A stretch of DNA of 64,000 nt from Cesiribacter sp. SM1 (GCF_020178975.1 NZ_JAHXBU010000094.1:1-64000); one strand, 5' to 3'. Positions 27,093-35,539 are shown, numbered from the stretch's first letter. The notes: generated by a model from the letters alone, not told the origin. Numbers and translations are program-made.

Positions 27093-27487
27093 GCCTGCCC
27101 CCTTTCATACAACTGAAAATCACGGATGTAATCACTCTCTGTGTAAATCCTGCTGGAAATATGCAATCCCAACGAGTTAGTAGAGAAATTCTCCATGTGG
27201 CGCCATGTTTGTGCTGGAATATAAAGGCCGTAATAACTGCGATTTAACGAAAACTTTTCTTTGCTTCCATCCGGGTCTGTTATAACAACATCAAAGCTCC
27301 CGCTTAATGCTATGATAAGTTCTTCCTGTTCTTTATAAGCATGACCACCCCTTTGCTCTCCTCCAGGCACATCATAGGTCCAAAACACTCTTTGAATTTC
27401 AAAAGGCACATGCGCAGGATTCTGCAGGAAAGTGAGGTTACCCCGTGGATCTAAAATTTTTGGAAATTGAATGATATATGGTCTCAA
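27089..27487 (-). CDS. Second FdtA/QdtA-like cupin, active-site histidine replaced
   Basis: A 132-residue paralogue of the next gene, sharing its order of motifs (VPGGEQRGGHA, SGSFDVV, YYGLYIPAQTWR). The second histidine of the HxH pair is tyrosine here (H49, A50, Y51). In characterised FdtA both histidines are important for proton transfer, so this copy may be inactive, altered in product, or a partner subunit. The start is TTG at 27487; it is the first gene of the cluster and overlaps the second copy by 4 bases. Confidence 0.82.
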   Translation of the reverse strand: MRPYIIQFPKILDPRGNLTFLQNPAHVPFEIQRVFWTYDVPGGEQRGGHAYKEQEELIIALSGSFDVVITDPDGSKEKFSLNRSYYGLYIPAQTWRHMENFSTNSLGLHISSRIYTESDYIRDFQLYERGQA

Positions 27488-28196
27488 CTTACTTTAAGCT
27501 TATATTATACTGTTGATTTATCTTGTAAAACCCTTTCAGGCAGTACACATTTACAGACCCAATCCAGTTCCACAAACCCAAAACTTAATGTGAGGAAACC
27601 GTCGATGGACTGGGATTTATTGTGCAATGCTAATGGCAAGTTTAGCTTGGCCACTTAAACTAAATTTGAATCTGGCAAGTTCCTGTCATCGTGAAGTGGT
27701 TAGCGTTGTTCTCCACAATTGGTTTTATCCGAGTACAAAGGTCGGGCAAAAATAAAAATTTTTCTACTGCATATCGTATTTAAATAATGCAATAAGCTTA
27801 AATATATTACAAGCACCCATTTCTTACTTTTATTCAATAAGACATGCACAACTGCCCTTCACTAGTCTTTAACAATCAAAACGTTGACCCACACACCATG
27901 AATCTCAAAACATGATTATACAACAACACAGAACACTACATTCTTAAAAATATTCACCTATTTGAAGTGGCAGCAACAACATGAAACAGTGTATCTCATA
28001 TTATCAATTTACAAACCTCCAGATCACCTTTAGGAACACGACCTTATAATTTGCCAGCAACAAGTTTACCAAAGCTTGCCAGCTCAGTAAATTTTCATCC
28101 TTTCTGTACTTACTTACTCCTAAACACAGGCAAAAGAATTTAATGTTTCCGTTAAATGTCTAAAAGAATGTAAATTAGCAGCCAAATTTATATTTC
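27488..28196. other. A+T-rich divergent intergenic region with the cluster promoter
   Basis: About 700 bases separate the polysaccharide cluster (minus) from the wzz-like gene (plus). The open frame at 27467-27658 has no protein-like features. On the minus strand, a GACCTTTG motif with the TACTC extension lies at 27743-27736, implying a leader of about 240 bases. That leader contains CCACTT/AAGTGG arms (27650-27655, 27693-27698) and a repeated ggcaagtt. No JUMPstart/ops sequence was found. I see nothing else in 27780-28196 except A+T-rich sequence. Confidence 0.55.
27736..27743 (-). promoter_or_regulatory. Candidate promoter of the polysaccharide cluster
   Basis: The minus strand reads GACCTTTG followed by TACTC. 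The plus-strand 12-mer gagtacaaaggt is shared exactly with rRNA promoter candidate P3 at 1429-1440. The TA of the consensus is GA here, and no clear -33 TTG is present, so confidence is limited. Confidence 0.35.
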
Positions 28197-29249
28197 ATGC
28201 AAGACAAAGTGCCTACCAGACATACAGTTGCATCTGACGAAGTTGATATTAGGGAGATATTTGCTGCCATAGGCCGTTTCTTTAAGGGAGTTGGGAGAAG
28301 TATTGTTACTACAATCATACGCATCCGGCAGGCCACAAAAAAGTTTGCAAAGTTGATCATAGCCTCCATTCTGCTTGGAGCAGTATTAGGCTATCTTAGT
28401 TACAGTACTTATGAGGCTTACTACGCTTCCACCCTAACTCTTAGCTCGAAGTACTATAATGTGGAGATGCTGGAAAGCTCAATAGAGGAAATCAATCAAT
28501 TAGCAGGGGAAGGCAACCATTTGATCTTAGCCAACAAACTTAACATTAGCCCTGAATTAGCCAAACAAATACGTTCCTTCGAGGTAAAGTCTGTTGTTTC
28601 AACCAGTGATGTGATGGAGATGGAAAGCATCCTTCAGGTGGTAGAGAGAAATACTGAATTAACAGAAGATCAGCAAGATGAGATTCGTGATAGACTGCTG
28701 GCCAGTGCAAATAATTATATAATTATTGTAACCGTTTATGATTTAGTTGTTCTGGATGCACTAGAAGAAGGCATTACCCGTTACCTGACAGACAACGAGT
28801 ACGTGAGCCGAAGAGTTAGCATAGCACATGAAAGGCTGCTTTCTATGAGGGAAAAGTACAAGAGAGAGTTAGAGCGTTTGGATAGATTAAAGAATTTACA
28901 GGCAGAAACATTTAGTAAGTTAGCCGAGACCACCAGAGCTGGTTCTAATAATGTTATCTTAGGTACCGGAGAAACTGCCAACGACCCACTTAATGTCTAT
29001 CGACAGGATTTAGAGTTTTACCAGGAGGCATTAGATGCCGACTCCGAATTAAAATTGAACGCTAGTGTTGAAATTGTTAGCGGTTTTACCGCATATAGCA
29101 GACCTGCAAGCTTATCTTTAAATGGCCAGCTGCTGCTAGGCGCATTGATTGGCATGGGCATTGCATATCTGATTATCCTGCTCATAGGTATTAACCAGGC
29201 ACTTAACCACTACGAAGCAAGGTACTCTGCCAGAAAGTCTCCAGCTTAG
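28197..29249 (+). CDS. Wzz-like polysaccharide chain-length regulator
   Basis: A 350-residue inner-membrane protein with the polysaccharide co-polymerase layout. It has a cytoplasmic N-terminus, membrane helix 1 (about 52-72), a large periplasmic domain with coiled-coil (around 200-245, KYKRELERLDRLKNL) and membrane helix 2 (about 312-333). No C-terminal tyrosine kinase domain is present, so it belongs with Wzz rather than Wzc. It is divergent from the polysaccharide cluster and should set modal chain length with the Wzy candidate. The proline-rich motif usual before helix 2 is weak. Confidence 0.75.
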   Translation: MQDKVPTRHTVASDEVDIREIFAAIGRFFKGVGRSIVTTIIRIRQATKKFAKLIIASILLGAVLGYLSYSTYEAYYASTLTLSSKYYNVEMLESSIEEINQLAGEGNHLILANKLNISPELAKQIRSFEVKSVVSTSDVMEMESILQVVERNTELTEDQQDEIRDRLLASANNYIIIVTVYDLVVLDALEEGITRYLTDNEYVSRRVSIAHERLLSMREKYKRELERLDRLKNLQAETFSKLAETTRAGSNNVILGTGETANDPLNVYRQDLEFYQEALDADSELKLNASVEIVSGFTAYSRPASLSLNGQLLLGALIGMGIAYLIILLIGINQALNHYEARYSARKSPA

Positions 29250-29471
29250 CCAAGCTTTCACAAGGGCACTTACTAAGCGGCTAAGTCCTAACCCATCAGC
29301 CCTTACCACCCTATCAAACGCAAAAGTCTGACGGCATCATTTTGCTTATTACTAAAAAATTTACTGAATTTTTCAAATAAAGGAAGAATAAAAATTGCTA
29401 AACAATGCAGTACATTTTAACTTAAACTTTCAACTTGATGTGTAGGCAGTCATACAAACCCAAAACTACCC

Positions 29472-30605
29472 TTACAATTTACCCTGCAGGAGCCTGTTCT
29501 TTAAAAAATCCACAATGCTTACAACTGCCCCTGCTTTATAGTACGGATTCTGACCCTCGTAATTTCCCAGCCGGGCTATTCTTGAAGCTTCTTCTACTAT
29601 CTTTTGCGCATCGAAGGGGCAATGGATTACATTTTCTCCGGCAAAACGCCCCTGCTGCCTGTTGCCCAGGTTAACCAGATACTTATGTAGAGAAGCTGCT
29701 TCTATAATACCACTTGAGGTATTGCCCAAAAGGAAATCCACATGCTTCATACAGCTGAAATAGCTCCTGGTGCCAAAGTTTTCTACCAGGTGCACCTGCT
29801 GTGGAAAGCTGGCTTTTAGCCTGCTAAAACCATTTCTGAAAACTGAACCCATTGTATCAGAATTCGGCATGGTAATGATAATCTGATACGACTGCCCGAT
29901 CAGCGCCTCAATTGCTTTTACTACTTCTTTCAGATTTGCTTCATTCGAGGAAATATCAACCGTTTCAGGGTGCACCGTAACAAGTATGGATGGAACAGAA
30001 AGGTCTATCTCCCATTTCTCATAAAACTCCTCTACACTTAGCAGCCTGATATTATCCAGGTTTTGCAGACTTAAGGAACCGGTGACCAGAATGTTTTCAG
30101 CAGTTCCCAGGATTTGCTCCACACGCTTTGCATAATGATCTGTGGATACAAAGTGAAAGCTGGATGCCAGTGTCAGGCAGTGGCGGTACACATTGTCTAT
30201 GGCACCCAGAGTGGTTTCCCCGCCATGGATATGTGCAAACCTGATGTTAAAGGGAATACCCGCATTTACCGCCCCAAACATTTCGTAACGGTCGCCCAGG
30301 CAAAACACTATATTAAACTCGCTGCCATGCTCCTTCCAGAAATCAGCAAATTTCAGAGAGGTTAAGGCACTGGCAGTTGCTATGGAGTTTGCATCATCGT
30401 GCAGCAGAAGTGAATTGATGGTGTACTCAACTTCAAAACCATCACCAGTAATTTCACGAATGGTGTACCCATGAAAATGCGACAAATGTGTACCAAAAGC
30501 GATGATCGACAATTGAAAATCATCATCCTTCTGAAGAGCTTCCAGTAATGGCTTGTAAATTCCATAATCTGCTCTTGAGCTTGTTAACACTCCAACCTTG
30601 ATCAT
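29472..30605 (-). CDS. neuC: UDP-GlcNAc 2-epimerase, hydrolysing type (NeuC-like)
   Basis: A 377-residue GT-B-fold epimerase. Motifs are VGVLTSSRADYGIY, CLGDRYEMF, HIHGGETTLGAIDN, VTVHPETVD and LLGNTSSGIIEAA, matching NeuC/NnaA-type hydrolysing epimerases that release ManNAc or a diacetamido-sugar for sialic or legionaminic/pseudaminic acid synthesis. No neuB or neuA homologue lies in the window, so the pathway is incomplete here. It stands alone at the edge of the glycan region. Confidence 0.88.
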   Translation of the reverse strand: MIKVGVLTSSRADYGIYKPLLEALQKDDDFQLSIIAFGTHLSHFHGYTIREITGDGFEVEYTINSLLLHDDANSIATASALTSLKFADFWKEHGSEFNIVFCLGDRYEMFGAVNAGIPFNIRFAHIHGGETTLGAIDNVYRHCLTLASSFHFVSTDHYAKRVEQILGTAENILVTGSLSLQNLDNIRLLSVEEFYEKWEIDLSVPSILVTVHPETVDISSNEANLKEVVKAIEALIGQSYQIIITMPNSDTMGSVFRNGFSRLKASFPQQVHLVENFGTRSYFSCMKHVDFLLGNTSSGIIEAASLHKYLVNLGNRQQGRFAGENVIHCPFDAQKIVEEASRIARLGNYEGQNPYYKAGAVVSIVDFLKNRLLQGKL

Positions 30606-30930
30606 TTATATGAAGCAGTTAAGCTTTATTCCTTCTGGCAATATTAGTTAATTCTTACTCCCGATACCAATGGTAACGCTAAAGGCAGGGATGATGGCAC
30701 CCGCACTGCCCCCACAGTTTCAGGCATAGCCTTAATTGAGGCAGGCTGTAACCTTGCCTGGCAGATAACCGCCTAAGCAAAACTACAATGGCTGGGTAAA
30801 TGCATCTCAACAGCTGCTGCTACTGCTGCCAACCCTTTTCATGCAGCCAAAGTTATTCATATACCCGATTTTTGCCGCTAAAATATTATTTCCGGGCTTT
30901 GGGTAGTATCTTTGCGGCAAAAACAGGCTC
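30606..30930. other. Intergenic region before the ccm operon
   Basis: A 325-base gap between divergent neuC and ccmB. It holds a -7 motif near its right end; I see no gene, repeat or clear structure in the rest. Confidence 0.6.
30907..30914 (+). promoter_or_regulatory. -7 promoter motif of the ccm operon
   Basis: TATCTTTG followed by CGGC is a full TAnnTTTG match, 16 bases before the ccmB start codon. No good TTG was found at the usual -33 spacing. Confidence 0.5.
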
Positions 30931-31599
30931 ATGCGGCTAGAGGAAGTAAAGGCACTGCTATACAAAGAGTTACTGCTGGAATGGCGGCAACGTTATGCCT
31001 TTAATGGCATGCTGCTCTATGTAAGCAGTACTATTATAGTATGTTATATGAGCTTTGGCGTGCGCAGCGGCATGCTTACCCCTCCTGTCTGGAACACCCT
31101 CTTCTGGATTATCATGCTCTTTACGGCTGTTAATGCCGTTGCTAAAAGTTTTCTGCAGGAAGCTGAAGGGCGACAGCTGTATTATTATACCCTGGCCTCT
31201 CCGCAAGGAATTATTCTGGCTAAAATCGTGTATAATGCTATGCTCATGCTCCTGTTAACAGGGGTGGGCCTGCTTTTTTACTCAGTGGTGCTCGGCAATC
31301 CGGTGCAGGATCCGCTGCTATTTATAGTAGCCATGGTGCTGGCAGCCATTAGCTTTTCTTCTACCTTTACCATGATTTCAGGCATTGCGCAAAAAGCCGG
31401 CAACAACAGCACTTTAATGGCTGTTTTGGGGTTTCCTGTAATAGTGCCTACCCTGCTAATGGTAATAAAAATAGCTAAAAGTGCCATGGATGGGCTGGAG
31501 CGCAGCCTAAGCCTGGATGAACTGGTAACGCTGCTGGCAATAAATGCAATAGTAATCACAGTCTCTTTAATGCTGTTTCCTTTTTTATGGAGAAGCTGA
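30931..31599 (+). CDS. ccmB: Haem exporter membrane subunit CcmB
   Basis: A 222-residue protein with six membrane helices that forms the permease part of the CcmAB ABC transporter in system I cytochrome c maturation. Typical features are the N-terminal KELLLEWRQRYAFNG, FTAVNAVAKSFLQE, and LASPQGIILAKIVYN. It is first in an operon ccmB-C-D-E-F and overlaps ccmC by 13 bases. The ATPase CcmA is not in the window. Confidence 0.92.
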   Translation: MRLEEVKALLYKELLLEWRQRYAFNGMLLYVSSTIIVCYMSFGVRSGMLTPPVWNTLFWIIMLFTAVNAVAKSFLQEAEGRQLYYYTLASPQGIILAKIVYNAMLMLLLTGVGLLFYSVVLGNPVQDPLLFIVAMVLAAISFSSTFTMISGIAQKAGNNSTLMAVLGFPVIVPTLLMVIKIAKSAMDGLERSLSLDELVTLLAINAIVITVSLMLFPFLWRS

Positions 31600-32261
31600 A
31601 AAAACATTGGTGGAAAGTACTGGCGGCCCTGCTGCTGTTTTATACAGTAATAGCGGGACTACTTATGGATGCGCCCCGGCTGCACATCCTTAACGAAACC
31701 ATAAGAGCCCTGCACTTCCATGTGCCCATGTGGTTTGGCATGCTGGCCCTGCTGCTGCTTTCTGTAGTGTATGCAGTTAAATACTTGCGCAGTGGCGAAC
31801 TGCGTCACGATCGCTACGCCGTTGAGTTTGCCAATGCTGGCTTAATATTTGGCATACTCGGCATTGTTACTGGTATGTTCTGGGCACACTATACCTGGGG
31901 CAAATTCTGGAGCTTCGATCCCAAACAGAATATGTCGGCCATTGCACTGCTCATTTACCTGGCCTACTTTGTACTGCGCGGCTCTTTTGAAGACGACCAC
32001 CAGCGTGCCCGCATCAGCAGCGTATACAATATCTTTGCTTTTGCAGCCATGGTGCCGCTCTTATTCATATTACCACGCCTTACCAGCTCTCTGCACCCGG
32101 GCAACGGCGGCAACCCGGGCTTTAATGCCTACGACCTCGACAGCAACCTGCGCATGGTGTTTTACCCGGCTGTTATTGGCTGGTTTCTGTTAGGGCTCTG
32201 GTTTGCCTCCCTGCGGGTAAGGCTAAGACTGGTGCAGGATAAACTGGAAGATAATCTATAA
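31587..32261 (+). CDS. ccmC: Cytochrome c maturation haem-handling protein CcmC
   Basis: A 224-residue six-helix membrane protein that loads haem onto CcmE. The tryptophan-rich WWD-type motif appears as WGKFWSFDPK, flanked by conserved histidines in ALHFHVPMW and SSLHPGNGG. The start ATG overlaps the end of ccmB. The next gene is 5 bases away. Confidence 0.93.
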   Translation: MEKLKKHWWKVLAALLLFYTVIAGLLMDAPRLHILNETIRALHFHVPMWFGMLALLLLSVVYAVKYLRSGELRHDRYAVEFANAGLIFGILGIVTGMFWAHYTWGKFWSFDPKQNMSAIALLIYLAYFVLRGSFEDDHQRARISSVYNIFAFAAMVPLLFILPRLTSSLHPGNGGNPGFNAYDLDSNLRMVFYPAVIGWFLLGLWFASLRVRLRLVQDKLEDNL

Positions 32262-32266
32262 CAGAG

Positions 32267-32533
32267 ATGCGAAAAATATTATTGATCCTTTGCCTGTTTT
32301 GCTCACTCAATGTGCTGGCGCAGGAAAAGCAGGAAATTACCCAGCAGGACTATGCCAACCAGCAGGTAGAAATGGCCGACCGCTTTAGGGCCGATGGCAA
32401 AATCTATGTGGTAGTAGGTGTTATTGGCCTTATTCTGGGCGGACTCCTCACCTATGCGGTGATCATAGACCGCAAGGTAAGCAGGCTGGAAAACCTCGTT
32501 GAAAATAGATCAAGTAAACACCTGGTTGGATGA
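32267..32533 (+). CDS. CcmD-like small membrane protein
   Basis: An 88-residue protein with a signal-like N-terminus (MRKILLILCLF, ending near LAQ at 19) and one further membrane helix (about 46-66), followed by a short charged coiled tail. Its place between ccmC and ccmE and its single helix match CcmD, which in proteobacteria frees holo-CcmE from CcmC. It is longer than E. coli CcmD and sequence similarity is slight, so the role rests on position. Confidence 0.72.
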   Translation: MRKILLILCLFCSLNVLAQEKQEITQQDYANQQVEMADRFRADGKIYVVVGVIGLILGGLLTYAVIIDRKVSRLENLVENRSSKHLVG

Positions 32534-32579
32534 AATTTTAACCACCCCGGTGCTGTTAGTAAAATAGAAACCAAGTGCT

Positions 32580-33002
32580 ATGAAATTTTCACACATTCTG
32601 GGCATTGTGGTAATAGCAGTAGCTGTTATCATTATCATTTCCACCACTGGAGATGCCAGCTCTTATGTTGATTTTAAGGAAGCAAAAGCAATGGCTGTTT
32701 CCGACACCCGTGAAATTCACGTGGTGGGCACCCTTAAAAAAGATGCCCAGGGGCATGTAACAGGCATTATGCCTGCAGCCGATAAGCTTTCTTTTTCTTT
32801 TCTGATGATCGATGAAAAAGGAAAAGAGCAGCAGGTGTTTTACAACAACCCCATGCCTCCGGATTTTCTGCGTTCCGAGCAGGTAGTGGTGATTGGCCGC
32901 TACCAGGGCGATTCCTTTGTGGCAGGACAAATCCTGCTGAAATGTCCTTCTAAATATCAGGAGCAGGAGCTTCAACCTACTCAACAAGCACAACTCAACT
33001 AA
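32580..33002 (+). CDS. ccmE: Haem chaperone CcmE, cysteine (CxxxY) variant
   Basis: A 140-residue haem chaperone with an N-terminal membrane anchor (about 5-21) and the small OB-fold beta barrel. Classical CcmE binds haem through histidine in H-x3-Y; here the motif is CPSKY with Cys122 and Tyr126, the CxxxY form known from Desulfovibrio and archaea. The stop overlaps the ccmF start (TAATG). Haem should therefore be held through a cysteine rather than a histidine. Confidence 0.92.
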   Translation: MKFSHILGIVVIAVAVIIIISTTGDASSYVDFKEAKAMAVSDTREIHVVGTLKKDAQGHVTGIMPAADKLSFSFLMIDEKGKEQQVFYNNPMPPDFLRSEQVVVIGRYQGDSFVAGQILLKCPSKYQEQELQPTQQAQLN

Positions 33003-35539
33003 TGGTACACGAATGGATTGGCCAAACCGGCCACTTCTTTGTAGTAATCTCCTTTGTGGCTGCCCTCTGGGCTACCTGGAACTACTACTGGGCAAGCCGA
33101 AAAGACACTGTTAATCCCGGCAGCTGGCTCAAACTGGGCCGCATCAGCTTTGGCATTCACAGCCTTGCCCTTTTTGGCGTGGTTGCCTCCCTGTTTTACA
33201 TTATTTACAACCACTATTTCGAATACCACTACGCCTGGAGCCACTCCAGCCGTAGCCTGCCTGTTCACTACATGATCTCCTGTTTCTGGGAAGGTCAGGA
33301 GGGCAGCTTCTTGATATGGATGTTCTGGCAGGCCTTGCTGGGCCTTATCCTGATGAAGTTTGCCGGTAAATGGGAGGCCCCTGTACTGGCTGTAGTAGCA
33401 TTTGTACAGGTGTTCCTGGTATCCATGATCCTGGGCTCTGTTATTCCCGGCCTCGACCTGAAGATTGGCAGCTCTCCGTTCTTGCTGCTTCGCGATGTGA
33501 TGGAAGCACCGGTTTTCGCCCTTAATCCAGATTATGTACCGGAAGATGGCACCGGCCTTAACCCGCTGCTTCAGAACTACTGGATGGTGATTCACCCGCC
33601 TACCCTTTTCCTTGGCTTTGCGCTTACGCTGGTTCCATTTGCTTACTGTATAGCAGGCCTGTGGAAAAAACAGCACGGCGACTGGATTAAGCCGGCCCTT
33701 TCCTGGACCTCTGCCGCAGCTCTTGTTTTGGGTGTGGGCATTTTAATGGGCGCCTATTGGGCCTACGAAACCCTTAACTTTGGTGGTTACTGGAACTGGG
33801 ACCCGGTAGAAAATGCCGTTTACGTACCCTGGCTGGTACTGGTAGCTGGCCTGCACCTGATGATTGTGTACCGCAAGAACGGTACAGCCCTCAAACCTGC
33901 AGTGCTGTTCATCATCTCCATGTTCCTGCTCATACTCTACTCTACCTTCCTTACCCGCAGTGGTATTTTAGGCAACTCATCCGTACACTCCTTTACCGAC
34001 CTGGGCCTTTCCGGTCAGCTGTTGCTGTACATGATGGCATTTGTGGTACTGGCAGCAGTGCTGGTGGCCCGCGAGTGGAAAAATATGCCATCTACCGCCG
34101 AGGTAAGTGTGTACTCAAGAGAATTCTGGATATTTATAGGTGCCACCATCCTAAGCCTCATGGCTTTCCAGGTACTGGTACCTACTTCTATACCTGTATA
34201 TAATAGTATTGCCAGCTGGTTTGGCATAGAGCTTAACATGGCACCACCAGCAAACCCGGAGGTTTTCTATACCAACTTCCAGCTGTGGTTTGCTGTTGGC
34301 CTGGCGCTGCTTTCCGGTACTGCCCAGTTCTTCTGGTGGCAGAAGATGGACCTGGCCAAACTCAGGAGCGCCCTGGTTCTGCCTGCCGTAGTTTCCCTTA
34401 TTGTTGCTTCCATGGCGCTTGTTGCTCTGGACATTAAGGAGCCTAAGTACCTGGTGTTGCTGGTTGCCGCCATTTATGCAGTTGTTTCTAACTTCTTTGT
34501 GCTGCTGGGCCTTAAGCATACTAATTTAAAACTGGCCGGTGGGTCGGTTGCCCACATTGGTATTGCCATGATCCTGATGGGCATCCTGTTCTCCAGCGGA
34601 TATTCTAAAGTAATCTCACAGAACAGCTCCGGTCTGCTCTACAGCCGCGAGTTTGCCGATGAGGTAAACCAGGAGAACGTACTGCTGTGGCTTAACGAGC
34701 CGCAAAAAATGCAGCAGTACCAGCTGGTGTACAAAGGTCAGTTCCTGGAGGCCGACGATGCACCAGGCTATATTCATAAGCAGCTGCTGCGCCCTACCGA
34801 CAAGCCGGATCTGTACATTGCCCGCGGCGATTATTACCATAAAGGTAAAAAATACTTTGGCCAGGGCGATACAGTGCAGGTGCAGCCCGAAAACACCTAT
34901 TACAGGGTAGAATATACCGATGCCGACGGAAAGAAGTTTACCCTTTTCCCGCGTGCACAGGTAAACCCGCAAATGGGCTTTATTGCCTCTCCTGATATTT
35001 TCCGCGGCATCGAGAGCGACCTTTACACCCACGTTTCGGTAGTACCGGATCCGAAGGAGCCCCTGAAATGGAGCGATCCCGAAGAACAGAAGATCAAGAT
35101 CGGCGACAAGTTTTTTGTAAACGACTATGTAGCTGTTCTGGAAGGCTTACAGCAGGTACGCGAAGTAGAAGGTGTAAAGCTGAACGAAAGCGATATTGCC
35201 GTAAAAGCAAAGATCAGGATTATGGCAGAAGGCGGCAGTGAGTTCTTCGCAGAGCCCGTCTACGTCCTGAAAATGGAAGAGAAGACCTCCGGTAACCTGC
35301 CTGCCGTAATCGATGACCTTGCAGTTAAGCTAAGCTTTGTAGCCATACATCCGGAAGATGACAGCATCACCATCAGCCAGAGCAAAACCCAGAAAGACTA
35401 CATCATTCTGAAGGCAATGGAAAAGCCGCTGATCAACATTCTCTGGACAGGCACCCTGCTGCTGGTCGTTGGTTTTGGCATCGCCATTTACCGGCGCTAC
35501 ACCGAATATAAGCTCTTGCAGAAAAAGGGCCAGTATTAG
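33002..35539 (+). CDS. ccmF: Cytochrome c haem lyase subunit CcmF
   Basis: An 845-residue, roughly 14-15-helix membrane protein that ligates haem to apocytochromes. The WWD motif is GGYWNWDPVENA (from 261). Conserved histidine regions IHPPTLFLGF and YSTFLTRSG, and the periplasmic domain after about residue 530, follow the family order. It is somewhat longer than E. coli CcmF because of an enlarged C-terminal periplasmic domain before the last helix (about 815-832). It is the last gene of the operon, with a terminator after it. CcmG and CcmH/I are not seen. Confidence 0.94.
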   Translation: MVHEWIGQTGHFFVVISFVAALWATWNYYWASRKDTVNPGSWLKLGRISFGIHSLALFGVVASLFYIIYNHYFEYHYAWSHSSRSLPVHYMISCFWEGQEGSFLIWMFWQALLGLILMKFAGKWEAPVLAVVAFVQVFLVSMILGSVIPGLDLKIGSSPFLLLRDVMEAPVFALNPDYVPEDGTGLNPLLQNYWMVIHPPTLFLGFALTLVPFAYCIAGLWKKQHGDWIKPALSWTSAAALVLGVGILMGAYWAYETLNFGGYWNWDPVENAVYVPWLVLVAGLHLMIVYRKNGTALKPAVLFIISMFLLILYSTFLTRSGILGNSSVHSFTDLGLSGQLLLYMMAFVVLAAVLVAREWKNMPSTAEVSVYSREFWIFIGATILSLMAFQVLVPTSIPVYNSIASWFGIELNMAPPANPEVFYTNFQLWFAVGLALLSGTAQFFWWQKMDLAKLRSALVLPAVVSLIVASMALVALDIKEPKYLVLLVAAIYAVVSNFFVLLGLKHTNLKLAGGSVAHIGIAMILMGILFSSGYSKVISQNSSGLLYSREFADEVNQENVLLWLNEPQKMQQYQLVYKGQFLEADDAPGYIHKQLLRPTDKPDLYIARGDYYHKGKKYFGQGDTVQVQPENTYYRVEYTDADGKKFTLFPRAQVNPQMGFIASPDIFRGIESDLYTHVSVVPDPKEPLKWSDPEEQKIKIGDKFFVNDYVAVLEGLQQVREVEGVKLNESDIAVKAKIRIMAEGGSEFFAEPVYVLKMEEKTSGNLPAVIDDLAVKLSFVAIHPEDDSITISQSKTQKDYIILKAMEKPLINILWTGTLLLVVGFGIAIYRRYTEYKLLQKKGQY

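Noticed and set aside
27488-28196. JUMPstart/ops element before the glycan cluster
   Set aside because: No GGCGGTAG-type core was found on either strand of the region.
29245-29285. Inverted repeat CTTAGCC/GGCTAAG after the wzz-like gene as a terminator
   Set aside because: The 27-base loop is long and no T-run follows.
32999-33676. A 225-codon open frame on the minus strand opposite ccmF
   Set aside because: It is fully antisense to the strongly supported ccmF gene, has a low-complexity basic composition and no recognisable motif.
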